Assembly: GCA_001986395.2 (NCBI GenBank)
Contig: MQVO02000001.1
Coordinates: forward strand, 496,001 to 560,000
Length of the DNA stretch: 64,000 bases
Origin: Irpex lacteus
Taxonomy: Eukaryota > Basidiomycota > Agaricomycetes > Polyporales > Irpicaceae
Direction of reading: 5' to 3'
Positions 35,001 to 45,705 of the stretch are shown in pieces (the stretch's first letter is position 1; each line of letters opens with the position of its first letter). The notes under the pieces are model-generated. The model saw only the letters and a list, made by a program, of their open reading frames with translations, was not told the origin of the DNA and did no database searches. A program made the translations under genes and the position numbers.

Positions 35001-37084
35001 TGTCGACGTTGGACTTCCACGCTTCGACCGAGCTGAGCGTGTTCTGCGAAGACAACCTACTGCTCGTACCCAGAGAGGTCCGCGTACCCATACCCAGAGC
35101 ATGCGAAGACAACCTACTACTCGTCAACCGCCGCAACGAGAAACTGGAAGACATTGACAGCGCAGAGACCGAGCGTGGCTTCTCCTTCTCTTTCTTGTCC
35201 TTCTTGTCTTTGTGTCGGATTGAAAACGAGACCGGCGGGGTGGAGGGAGTAGAAGGAGCGACATTCTCTTTGTCCACCTTGACGTTAGCCTTAGCCTTGG
35301 CTTGTGGGGTTGCACGAGCTATGAAGTAGTAGGATAGTCAGCTATATGCGCGCGTACGATGTTACACTGGCACTTACAGCTTGTAATACCAGAACTTGGA
35401 GAGTTCAAAGCATCCGTAGTACCGCGCCTCACAACACTAGGAGGAGAGTTCCGGATGTCCGCCATCGACGTCGCCCTCAGATGAGTGGTGCGGTGTTTCT
35501 CATCGGGGCGAGTCCAATACCGATCCCCCAAAGCCTCACACGCATCATACCTCAACTCCGGCCTAGGCTGGATCATCCGCCTAAGCATACGTTCCATGCT
35601 GGGCGAGACGTGCGTGTGGTAGGTGCCTATCCATTCGCCTTTCATCTGTATCACCGAGTGTTGATCAGCCTTCATCCACTTCCTCATCCGAAAGCAAGAA
35701 GTAGAGAGGAAGAAGATAGAAAGGAAAGAGAAAGAGAAGAGGAAGAAGAGAGAAAGACACGTACCGTCCGCTCCCAATACCCCTCCAACGCCTCTCGTCC
35801 CTCCAACCTCTCCATCCCCCCTTCTCTCCCTTCCCTATCTCCTTCTTCTCCTTCCTTACCCTCATCTCGCTCTCCCCCCTCTCCTTCCTGTCCCTCCGCG
35901 CGTTCAAACGGCGTGACTTCCCGCTCAAACGGCGTCCTCCCAACCAAAATCTCAAAAAACGTAACCCCAAGGGACCACACGTCCGACTTTCGAGTATCGT
36001 GCGGGAGGCCGCGGGCGCGCTCTGGGAGAGGTATTCGGGGGTTCCGTAGGATAAGTTCGAGTGGAATGGTTTACTACTACTACTCATACCATCCTTAGCT
36101 TGCGAGTGGGAGTTGGAGGTGGGATGGGAAGAGGAAGGATGGGAGGAAGGGGGAGGAGAGAGGTCGTATTTCTGGGCGAACCCGAAGTCGACGAGGACGG
36201 GGGTGTTGGATGCGGAGAGGAGGATGTTGGCTGGTCTATTTCGCAGATAAAGTGATAAGTGAGTAAGGAACTGTGGTTAGTAGGGCACAGGTGCAGTAGG
36301 TAGGACGCACTTGATGTCGTTGTGCACGACCCCCCGTTTATGCAGAAAGTCGACGCCAGAGAGGAGAGAGCGGAACCAGGGTTTGGCGTGGTGCTCGGCG
36401 ACTTCGACGGGGACTAGGCGTGGGTGGTGGGCCCTGCACGTCAAATATCACGTACTCATTAGTCTCATTTGTAGGTGTTAATGTATAGTGATGGTGGTGT
36501 CAAGGGTGAGGGTGCTTACATAGTGATCAAAGCATACGACGGAGTGATAATGAACGAATAGAACGGAATGATAGACGGGTGCGGCTCGTGCTTGAGAGAC
36601 CTGACGACTTTCATCTCGTTCCATCTACAACGACGGAACGCTTATTAGCATAATTAACTCATGACAGCATGCATGCACAGAAATAGCGTATGAGAGTATT
36701 AGAGTAGAATGCACTGACAACGAGCGAACACGAGCAGCAGTAGTCGGAGTCTTGCTCCTATGCACAAGCTTGACCGCAATCGTCGTCTCCCCACTCGGTG
36801 CGTGCGAGGAGTCGGGATCGTGTTTGGGACGGCACGCCCAGACGCTTCCCCAATTGCCATAGCCAATCTATTGCCATTTCACCAGTTAGCATCATCAGAC
36901 CCACCAGACCCACATAGCAATTAACAGTTAAGAGTGAGAGTGGGATTGATATGGATGGAGTGAGACGCACCTCCTCGATAAACTGCAGACGATCAGCCAA
37001 CACCTGGTCAGAGATGGAGAAGATATCGTTGGCCTCCTGGCCATGGACGGGTCCCACTACCGGCGCCGATTTCGGGTTCATCAT
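32074..37084 (-). CDS. Ser/Thr protein kinase with long basic disordered tail; frame breaks at the APE motif
   Basis: The start at 37084 (MMNPKSAPVVGP) leads to the glycine loop IGYGNWGSVW and the lysine in TIAVKLVHRS. The catalytic loop is VVHNDIKPANILL (HND instead of HRD), the Mg motif is DFGFAQKY, and the activation-segment end is GTPEYLS. The frame then shifts by one base, after which ERARGLPHDTRKSDVWSLGV continues the fold. GEWIGTYHTHVSPSMERMLR and IQPRPELRYDACEAL complete the C-lobe. The tail (35300-32074) is very long, Ser/Lys/Glu-rich, with repeated PRSVSALSMS and SSRLSS motifs, and ends VSIVRRALKAITVKRL. An in-frame ATG at 37312 is possible. The fold fits CAMK-like kinases; the substrate is unknown. 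Confidence 0.75.
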
Positions 37085-37696
37085 TTCTCCTCCTTGCTTT
37101 CTTGCTTTCTTATCCAATGATCCAACACGGACACGCGAGCAAGACAAAGACGGAAAGCAGAATAGGGGAACAGGGGACAGGACTAATGATACAAGACAAA
37201 GGAGAAAGAGAGAAAGGGAGACAGCATACAGAGGGGCCCGACACAAACCAAACCGAGTTCGACTTCCAACGTCGAGCCTCGTGTTGGCGTGGACTTTGGT
37301 TGGTGCAAACAACGCGCGTGTGTGGGCAGGGTTGGTGGTTCGATCAGTTTGGCACGTGATCGCGATTGCCGCTCACTTTCGGCGCTCAGCTTGGCAGTTC
37401 GTCTTCGACTTGAACAGTTCGAGTGCGCTCATAACCATGTTCTGCAACCTTCACCTCGCGATGGTCACTCCGAACGGCTTCAGCATTGCGCTCGTCCATG
37501 CGCTCACTGCACACAACATGACCCGGTCACTCACGGCGATAACGGCGCCCCTAGAATGAAGCAAGCAAGCTTCAAGTCAAACCTAGTCGACGTCAATTTG
37601 ACAGGACCAACGCTCGAATCGCTTTTTCGTTTGGGATGATCAGCTGGCCCCATTTACAGAATTGAGCAGTAGGGGTCTACCAGGGTATGACAGTAC
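37085..37696. other. Intergenic region
   Basis: This likely contains the kinase promoter. A plus-strand frame at 36951-37559 overlaps the kinase 5' end and lacks domain signals. No other gene is supported. Confidence 0.35.
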
Positions 37697-38130
37697 TTAA
37701 GACGTGAGGTTGGAGAAGTCGTCTGCGGAGGTCCCAGAGATGGCATACTTGTGGTCGTGCGCGAGGGCTTGTAGGTGCTGGAGACATACAAGCAGATTCG
37801 GGCGGTGGACTTCCATCTCCATCTCCTTGAACAGTTTCAGCGTCGAAGCAGATACATATGATCACTCGCTGACAGCAAAACTGATACTACCTATAGCTAT
37901 AGAAATCACGCTCCAGCTTTCTCAATTAGGGTCACCTGCTCTCGACCAAGCAATCCACCGCCCGAATCTGCTCGTGTATGATGTCGGTGTACCGTGACTT
38001 GGGGGGTGGCGTCTCGTAAACTTGTATAAGTACTTGGCTCCACTGCTCCTCTCTCCCCAAGCACAGTGCTAGTCACCTCTCACTTGGACGTCGTACTTAC
38101 CACTGTCTTACTCTCGAACGTCGGTATCAT
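37697..38130 (-). pseudogene. Small conserved-looking three-exon gene with an in-frame TGA
   Basis: I do not recognise the product. Exon 1 gives MIPTFESKTV (ATG at 38130) and a perfect GTAAGT donor. Exon 2 reads WSQVLIQVYETPPPKSRYTD then IIHEQIRAVDCLVES with a GTGACC donor. The acceptor at CAG near 37870 keeps the frame, but the second codon after it is TGA (37862-37864). Beyond it the same frame reads SYVSASTLKLFKEMEMEVHR then PNLLVCLQHLQALAHDHKYA and a stop after SADDFSNLTS at 37697-37699. So either the gene is broken by a nonsense change, an atypical acceptor is used, or the true product ends early. The start codon overlaps the plus-strand ATG of the F-box gene. Confidence 0.45.
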
Positions 38131-39788
38131 GAACTTGCCAGTTATCGGTACGTCCCATCCCCTCCATCCTATCCAAGCCCTACTAACACCCCATACCAGC
38201 TACCGTGACCACTACCCCTAACCCATCCCATTCACCCTCCACGGCTATTCCCACCCTACCATACGACATCATCACCCTAATAATCGACCAACTCCGGCAC
38301 GACGTCCCCACCCTCCGCGCCTGCACGCTCACAGCCCGCTCATGGACGCACCGCGCGCGTCTTCATCTGCATAGGACCTTCACACTCCCCGTCTCGGTCT
38401 TTGCGCTTCCGAGCCTGAGTGCTGGCTTCGAGTTTGGGTTTGCTAGTGAGGAGGACGAGGAGAAGTGTCGTGTGGTGGGCAGGGAGGCGCCCGCTGTGTT
38501 GCGGTATGCCGACGAGTTGGAGTTGAAATGCGTCAATAGCAGTAGGTCGACTCCTCGAGGGTGTAGTGGCACGCCCTTGTCGACAGTCCTACCCCTCTTC
38601 AAACACATCCGAGTCCTACGTATAATCGACGCCGACCTATCCAACGTCTCCTTCTCCCCCTCCTCCTCGTCGTCCTCGTGGCTCACGCAAAATTCGAATC
38701 CCAGTTGGACTACGGCGTTCCCGAATCTGGAAAACTTGACGCTCCTCAAAACTACCTTCAGAAGTGCTCATGACGTCCTCCGCCTCGCATCACAGTTCAA
38801 ACAGTTACGGACTTTGCGGGTGGAAGATATCACCATCTCTGGTGTCTCCTCCAGCAACGATGCACTGGCAGAGTGCTCACCATCTGAGGCTCCTCCTCCT
38901 CCCATAAGGAACCTACACATCCTAAACACCACCAAAACCCCCAACCTACCATCTTCCCTCGGCTCTCACCTCCCCCACTCCTACTACGACACCCTTCGAA
39001 GACTTCATGTAGACACAACCTCGAACCTCGAGATATTCACCAAAACCATCGGAGACTCCCTCCCCGAACTTCATCTATCCCTACAAGAGGAGTTTTACCC
39101 GCTTTGGCATGTACATCCTGAGGGTAAGGTGTCGAATATGACTGCTGCAGAGATCCGCGCTGGTCAGTCTCACCTTCACCCCCCTTCCCTCTCCCTCTCC
39201 TCACCTTCTTCCCATCATGAAGCTTACCTTGATTCCTTGGTAGCGATCCAACCCGTGTTGAACTACAAAAACCTCAGAGTCTTGCGTCTCTCGGTCCAGA
39301 GGAGCCCCATAGTGCGAATGGTGCAAACCATGGAAGGTATGGGGTGCGATTCCCGTATACTCTGTTCGCCTTGGCAGGTTTATCGGGAGGCTTTTGTTGG
39401 TCTGGGGCTCGCCTCCGCGTCCGAGGAAGAGGACAGAGAGGGAGAAGAGAAGTTTCAGTGCAGGGAACTGCACCTCTCATTCGACGCACGAGACATCCAA
39501 GGTCCAAAGGCACACATCGAGCAGTTCGAAACCACTCTCCTCTCTTGTTCCCCTTCCTCTTCTTCTCCCTCCCCCTCGGACGCACATCCAAACCCCACCT
39601 CAGTGAAGACGATAAAGTTCCTAATAAAAGAGTTCATAGACCCCGTACTCCCCGACGAACCCGCGAGGCTGAGGAGGCTTTGGGGTGCGTTCGTGGAGAG
39701 GCTTCGGGTGTGGGGTGATGGGAGGGCTAATGGAGAGGTGGAGGTGGAGGTGGGAGTTGAGTTCTTTGATCGGAGGGATTTCGAGTGA
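38129..39788 (+). CDS. F-box protein with leucine-rich-like C-terminus
   Basis: A tiny first exon (MNLPVI, ATG at 38129) is followed by a 52-nt intron with a textbook TACTAAC branch point and CAG acceptor. Exon 2 begins ATVTTTPNPSHSPST. The F-box is TLPYDIITLIIDQLRHDVPT through LRACTLTARSWTHRA. The rest has spaced leucine motifs (FPNLENLTLLKTTFRSAHDV, FKQLRTLRVEDITI) as in agaricomycete F-box/LRR-like proteins. It ends EFFDRRDFE with TGA at 39786-39788. The likely role is as an SCF substrate receptor. It is divergent with the small gene at 37697-38130, and their first codons overlap by two bases. The alternative ATG at 38205 would skip exon 1. Confidence 0.75.
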
Positions 39789-40711
39789 TGAGTTTGGTGT
39801 GGGTATTGTACTGTAAGAACCTATGATAGAGGTATGCGGTGCCATTGAGACGTCTGACATGACTGCTGTAGAGATCAGTCTTCTGCTGGGCACCTCGAAG
39901 TCTCTCTGAAGGTGGACGGCGGCTCGGACCCATTTTCTCCTGGTAGGGTAGATGGGCTGGAGACAAGTTCGAGGTGACGACGGCCAGGTATCGTATAGCC
40001 TGAGGAAGACGTGAGCGAAGAAACGGTGGGATGGTTTGCTGCGATGTTCAAACTACCTTGGGATGACTCGGAGTGATAACTTGTAATCTCACTGCTCTCG
40101 TCAATTCTGTTCGGAATATACTCCTCAAGTTCACATTTGAGACATGTTTATCGACTCTGAATTGCAATCTCAGACCTTACCAACCTGTAGCGAAGCCATG
40201 TCTATTTTCTAGAACATATCTTCGTTGAATTCCGGATCTGATCGCAGATACCGACTGCATGTAAGCCCTCGCGCCTTGGAGCAGTCCGGAGCCGCTGCGC
40301 ATACGCAACCGGCGTTGAATATGTCGTAGACCTTCCTTTTCGGGTAAGGGCAACAGGTTGCCTCCTCCGCAGTTCATCTCAACTCCTGAAATCAACGGAG
40401 TTACTGCGCACGATGAAGTACACATGTGGGTATTCCATATGTTGTGCTAGCTATGTCTTTGTGCCCATACGACAGTCTGAGGAGACTGACATATGCCCCT
40501 GATAGCCACTAACATCAATCTTGGCGCAGCCTGAGCGCTCCCGACAGGCTAGTCTCCGCAGCCACGTCGCTTTGAAACGATAAGTAAGCCAGCACCATCC
40601 TCTAATCTAGAACGCTCTCGCGCAGCTAACGTTCGGTGAACACATATATACAGCGACCAGTGTATTTTCTAGGTGCCCACCACATACTACCATCGACAAA
40701 AGACATTCGAC
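39789..40711. other. Intergenic region containing the left edge of a duplicated unit
   Basis: No gene is supported. From about 40303 onward the sequence is homologous to 43104 onward and forms the upstream region of the duplicated TSN-motif gene. Confidence 0.45.
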
Positions 40712-42376
40712 ATGGATCCTCCGTCTTACACCACTCTGAACAATGCCCAGGTACCCACGGACCCGGAAAAGGGGCAGCTTCAAGCCAACTACGCTCTCGC
40801 TGCTCAGCATGCTGGTTACGGTACGGTACATCTCAATGAACAGTCAGTCCCTGCGCCGCAGGATCAACGAACCCAGAGGTGGAGGGGCAGAAGATTCTGG
40901 GTTCGACTGTTCCATTGGACCATGCTCGAAATCCTATTCTTCTCCGTGCTTCTGTACACTTTTGGAGATCTCCGCAGCGTCGTGTTGGGCGTAAGTCTGC
41001 TTGGGCAAACTTTGTCGTTGATGCTATTTCTAACTACCATGTTCTTCAACCAGGTCAGAAACGTCTTTACCGGTGGTCCCTCTGACATTGCCATGAACGA
41101 CCACGAGGTTCATCTCCCCCACGACTGCATCGAGGTCCTTGAATGGGACCATATCGACGCACCTGGTGGGAACGACGGCTACTCCCATGTCGCACGCACA
41201 AGTTTGGACCTTCCTGTTGCCTCTGATCTCCTTTACTTCATCGGACGTGGTCGTTTGAGCCATGGCGTCGTTCGATTCGTCGATAGCGAAGCTCAGGATT
41301 CGGACCAAGCGAGCGTTGAGGTTACGTTCCTCTACAACGAGCACGAGCTTTCGGATCATCTCAAGATTTGCCGTCTGCACAAGGAAGATAGCAAGAACGG
41401 CGTTGGCATCTTCGTGAGGCCTCTTTCTGAATGGCAGTATACTGAACCAGGAGAATGCTCATTGTTTGTTTCATAGAGCCCCGAATGGTCGCATCGTCCG
41501 GGCAACCAACGTTCGAACGTCGTCGTTGAAGTGAAGCTGCCGCGGGCTGCGGCTATCAAGTCTCTCGAAACTTTCCTCCCTCTGTTCTTGCACGATGTCG
41601 GGGACTTCCGTGACTCTGTCACTTTTGGTACCATCAGTTTGACATCCTCAAACCTGCCCATCGTCGCGAAGGTATGCTCACTTTTATCTTCTGTTGTGAA
41701 TTTGAAAGCTGAAGAAGTTCATGCCTGTCTAGTACTTGACCGCAAACTGGACTAACTTGCGCACCTCCAACTCGCACATCTCTGGTATCTTCAACTCTCC
41801 ACAGGCTATCGACATCTCTACGTCGAACTCGTACATCGAGGGCGAATTCAACCTCTCCCATGATGGTGCTAATAGCACGCCTAGTCGTATCAACCTCCAC
41901 ACCAGCAATGCGTATGTATTCCCCCTCTTCCATTGGCAGTCGTAGACCTGACAAGTGCCTTTAGTCCCATCAAGGCGCAGATCTCCCTTACGAGCACCGC
42001 CGACAACCAGAAGAACGGCTCATTCAACATCGTAACCCAGACAAACAACTCCCCATTCAACATCAAATTCGACACTGCCCCCATCGACTCGCGCGTCGTT
42101 TTCAAAGGCAGGACCTCCAACGCCCCTGCCGCTGCGACTCTGCACGAGACGTTCGAGGGGACATTCTCGGTTGATACTGGTCGCTGGTTCGAAGCGGGCG
42201 TGCACGTCGTCAACACGGAGGACCCGTCTGGCGAGGGAAGGCAGAGGTACCTTTCGCACTATGGGTCAGGTCGTGGGCATGATGAGGGCAAGGTGTCTTG
42301 GGGTGATGCCAGTGGGAAGAAGCTGGGTCATGTTGAGCTCGCCACGACCAACTCGCCTGTGCAACTGTATCTGTAG
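40712..42376 (+). CDS. TSN-motif single-span membrane protein, copy 2 of 3
   Basis: The start at 40712 is MDPPSYTTLNNAQVPTDPEK, followed by a basic stretch and a membrane span (LEILFFSVLLYTFGD). The next exon gives HEVHLPHDCIEVLEWDHIDA and SDLLYFIGRGRLSHGVVRFV. Later exons carry LRTSNSHISGIFNSPQAIDI, STSNSYIEGEF and LHTSNA, the repeated TSN pattern. The C-terminus reads TSNAPAAATLHETFEGTF, VVNTEDPSGEGRQRYLSHYG and stops after TNSPVQLYL at 42374-42376. Six exons have the same boundaries as the copies at 29437 and 43537. It is very close to copy 3, consistent with the local tandem duplication. Adhesin-like folding is inferred from the repeats; the function is unknown. Confidence 0.78.
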
Positions 42377-42679
42377 GGCGTTGATCATGAACGACCTATG
42401 TGCATAGTGTGTCGTGGTATAGTATGCGTCTCAATTGGCCAGTTTGTAATTCTGGCCTTGATGATGATTGTTTGTAGCTGCGAGCAGTAGAATTAAATTG
42501 TCGGCCCGTTCAAGGAAACTATGTAACATTAGTACTGCCAGTGAATATACTGCTTCTCAGATTAACCTTGCACTCACTCGACATCTACATAGCGGTCAAG
42601 TTGTTGCGACGCGAGCGATGATATGCGCCGCAAGTATGATTTTCACTGACCACTGAGTACTGAGTACTGAGTATTGAAC

Positions 42680-42890
42680 CTTACAACACTGACAGACGCT
42701 GGCTCATACTTCAAGTCGTCTCGGACGCTCATGGTCGTCCGACCTAAGCTTGCCTTCTTCCTCAGTACCCTCCTCAATTTTCATGGAAGACAAGTAGACT
42801 GTATCGACAAGGGGAACGTACCACCAGTCCCTTCTTGTGAGTCTACTTTCGTATCTTCGCTTTCAGCTCTGACAGGCGGGTAGTTGGAGT
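42680..42890 (+). pseudogene. Relic of the SAM carrier first exon and intron 1
   Basis: The stretch aligns with 45480-45705, the leader, first exon and first intron of the intact carrier gene. GTCTCGGACGCTCATGGTCGTC (GTCTCGGACGTTCACGGTCGTC in the intact copy) starts the match, CCCTTCTTGTGAGT matches the exon-1 donor CCCTCCTTGTGAGT, and ACAGGCGGGTAG matches the intron acceptor. The carrier ATG is lost. Beyond 42890 the similarity ends, so no further exon was copied. Confidence 0.72.
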
Positions 42891-42930
42891 AGTTGTAGTC
42901 CCGTTTACATTTCGTTATCAGATCGCGGAC

Positions 42931-43051
42931 ACCTACGTGTACTTTCATGCAAAGTATACAAAGGCTGGTTCATCAACCTACGTGTACTTCACGCGAGATA
43001 TATGGAGACTGGTTGATGAGCTCGAGCTTCAGTCTACTACGTGTACTTGGG
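42931..43051. repeat. Three short direct repeats at the duplication junction
   Basis: CTACGTGTACTT occurs at about 42933, 42978 and 43038. The first two copies continue with similar sequence (ATA..GGCTGGTTCATCA and ATATGGAGACTGGTTGATGA). They lie between units A and B. Confidence 0.6.
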
Positions 43052-43103
43052 CGCTAAGCGATAATCCGTCGTAAGTACCTCAAGTAGATCCCACCTCAGG
43101 CTG

Positions 43104-45705
43104 CCACGCGCCCGGCGTCGAATATGTCGTGGAGCTTCCTTTTTGGGTGAGTAATACTTAGGTGTCCTCTTTCATCTGAAGACCTGCACTCGTCGCAATC
43201 GTTGCGTATGATGAGGTACATGGCATGTCGGTATTCTACATGTCGACATGTCGTGCTGACTATATGTCCTCGCGCCCAGAGCATAAGCCTCAGGAGACTG
43301 ACGTGTACCACTGATAGCTACGTATACCAACATAGAAATTGGCGCAGCGGCTCCGACTGCAACCCCACGTAGCGTCGAAAGCTAAGGCAGCACTAGATTT
43401 CTTGCTTTCAAGCTCTATTGCACAGCTGACGTTTGATGAGTACCTATAAGTACAGCGACCTCTGTGTACTGGTAGAAGCACTGTTTCCCAAGTGCACACC
43501 ACATCGTTCATACCACCATTGACACAAATATTCGACATGGATCCTCCGCCTTCTACCACTTTGAACAATGCCCAGGTGCCCACCAATCCGGAAAAGGGGC
43601 AGCTTCAAGACAACTATGCCCTCGCCGCTCAGCGTGCTTATAACGGTACTGCCGTATATCTCGCTGAGCAGCCAGTCCCTGCGCCGGCGCAGGATCAACT
43701 AGCCCAAAGGTTTCGGGCTTGGTTGTTCCGTTGGACCACGCTCTCGATCTTATTTGTCGGCGTGCTTCTGTACACTTTCGTGGATACTCGCAGCATCGTG
43801 TTGGCAGTAAGTGTTCTCGCGCAAACTTCGTCGTTGATGTTATTTTTAACTAAGTGCCATGGTCTTTCAACAGTTCAGAAAGGTCTTCCCCGATCCCGGA
43901 GTAGTCTTGGACGACAAAATTTACTTTAGCCGCGACTGTATCGAGGTCGTTGAATGGAATCATATCGACGCGCCGGACGGACAAGACGGGTACTCGCACG
44001 TCGCGCGCATAGACATGGATCTTCCTGTTGCCTCTGATCTCCTTTATTTCATCGGAGGTGGCCGTTTGAGCCACGGCGTTGTTCGATTCGTCGATAGCGA
44101 AGCTCAGGGCTCAGACCAAGCGAGCGTTGAGGTTACGTTCCTCTACAACGACCACGAGCTTTTGGATAACTTCAAGGTTTGTCGCCTGCATAAAGAGGAG
44201 AGCAAGAACGGTGTTGGCATGTTTGTAAGTTTTACCTTTGGTGCTTCGATTTAGGACGATACTCACTGTTTGGTTTTTAGAGCCCTCTATGGGCGAGTCG
44301 TCCGGACAATCAATCGACCGTCATCGTTGAAGTGAAGCTACCTCGGGCTGCGGCTATTAAGACCCTCGAAACCCATCTCTCTGACTTCTTACACGATGTT
44401 GGGGACTTCCGCGACTCTGTTACTTTCGGTACCATCAGTTTGTCATCCTCGCAGCGGCCGATTATTGCGAAGGTGTGTCCATTTTCTCATTCTGGAATTT
44501 CTTCGCAAGCTGAGGCACATGCCTACTAGTACTTGACCGCAAACCAGACGATCCTCAGAAATTGGGACTCGCATATCGCAGGTGTTTTCAACTCTCCTCA
44601 TGCTATCAACATCTCCACCTTCAACTCATACATCGAGGGCGAGTTCAATCTCTCCCATGACGGCTTGAACAGCACACCTAGCCACATTAACCTCCAAACT
44701 CGGAATGCGTATGTACCCCCCTCTTCTATTCGCACTCGTAGACCTGACAAGTGCCTTTAGTCACATTAATGCGCGGATCTCCCTTACAAGCACCGCCGAC
44801 GATCAGAAGAACGGCTCGTTCGACATCGTAACCCGGACCCTCAGAGCTCCACTGAACATCAAATTCGACTCTGCGCCCATTGACTCGCACGTCGTGTTCA
44901 AAGGCGAGACCTACTCCTCTCCTGCCACTGCGACTCTGCCCGAGACGTTCGAGGGGACGTTTGCCGTCAAGGCTGGTTACTGGGATGAAGCCGGTGTTCA
45001 TGTCGTCAATACGGAGGACCCTTCTGGCGAGGGAAGGCAGAGGTACATCTCGCACTATGGGTCGGGTCGTGACCGCAATGAGGGCAGGGTTTTCTGGGGT
45101 GATGCTGGCACGAAGAAGTTGGGCTATGCTGAGCTCTTCTCGGATGACTCGCCTGTGAATTTGTATTTGTAGGGCCCGGGCGTTGACTATACTTACAAGA
45201 CCTATCTGCACATTATGGGTAGTATAGTGCGACCCGCAATTAGCCGTAGTTTGTAGATCTTGATCGTCTATGAGTAGTAGGATTACTTTATTGTCAACCG
45301 TTCCCAGATATTTTGTAGCATTAGTACTGGGTTACTGTTCCTCCTGACATATTAATCGTTCTGCTCACACTTTGGGATTTGTCACTTGTGTGTAAGTATC
45401 TTGCTGAGACATGGCGAGCAACAAAACGCGTCGCATGACTCGAGTTGTCATCGACCATGACTGTCATAAGCCCATAACGCTGACTCGCACCTCAGTTGTC
45501 TCGGACGTTCACGGTCGTCAGACTCAGGTTGTCTTATCCCTTATTGCCCTCTACAACCTTCACGGAACAAAAATCTACGGCCATGACGGAATCTGTAGAG
45601 TCTTCTCGAAAAGGGCCGACGTTCTACCAATCCCTCCTTGTGAGTAAATCCCACTTTCGAACCTTCGCTCTAATAAAGCTTGTTAGGCAGGCGGCGTAGC
45701 TGGAA
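43104..45705 (+). repeat. Tandem duplication, unit B (TSN-motif gene plus start of intact carrier)
   Basis: This is the second copy of the ~2.6 kb unit and leads without a break into the complete SAM carrier gene. The promoter, all exons of the TSN-motif gene, its 3' flank and the carrier leader are recognisable in both copies. Confidence 0.75.
43537..45172 (+). CDS. TSN-motif single-span membrane protein, copy 3 of 3
   Basis: The start at 43537 gives MDPPPSTTLNNAQVPTNPEK. The membrane span is LSILFVGVLLYTF. The outer part includes IYFSRDCIEVVEWNHIDAPD, SDLLYFIGGGRLSHGVVRFV and LHKEESKNGVGMF. The TSN pattern is weaker than in copy 2: LRNWDSHIAGVFNSPHAINI, STFNSYIEGEFNL and LQTRNAY show that several TSN triplets have mutated. 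The C-terminus is VVNTEDPSGEGRQRYISHYG and DDSPVNLYL, stopping at 45170-45172. All splice sites are preserved, so the gene looks functional but is diverging in the repeat face of the putative beta-helix. Confidence 0.77.

Larger units (their letters stand above)
40303..42890 (+). repeat. Tandem duplication, unit A (TSN-motif gene plus truncated carrier start)
   Basis: The unit is about 2.59 kb and homologous along its length to unit B (43104-45705). The left edges share GGCGTTGAATATGTCGT (GGCGTCGAATATGTCGT in unit B). The right edges both end just past the first intron of the SAM carrier gene (ACAGGCGGGTAGTTGGA against GGCAGGCGGCGTAGCTGGA). Confidence 0.75.
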
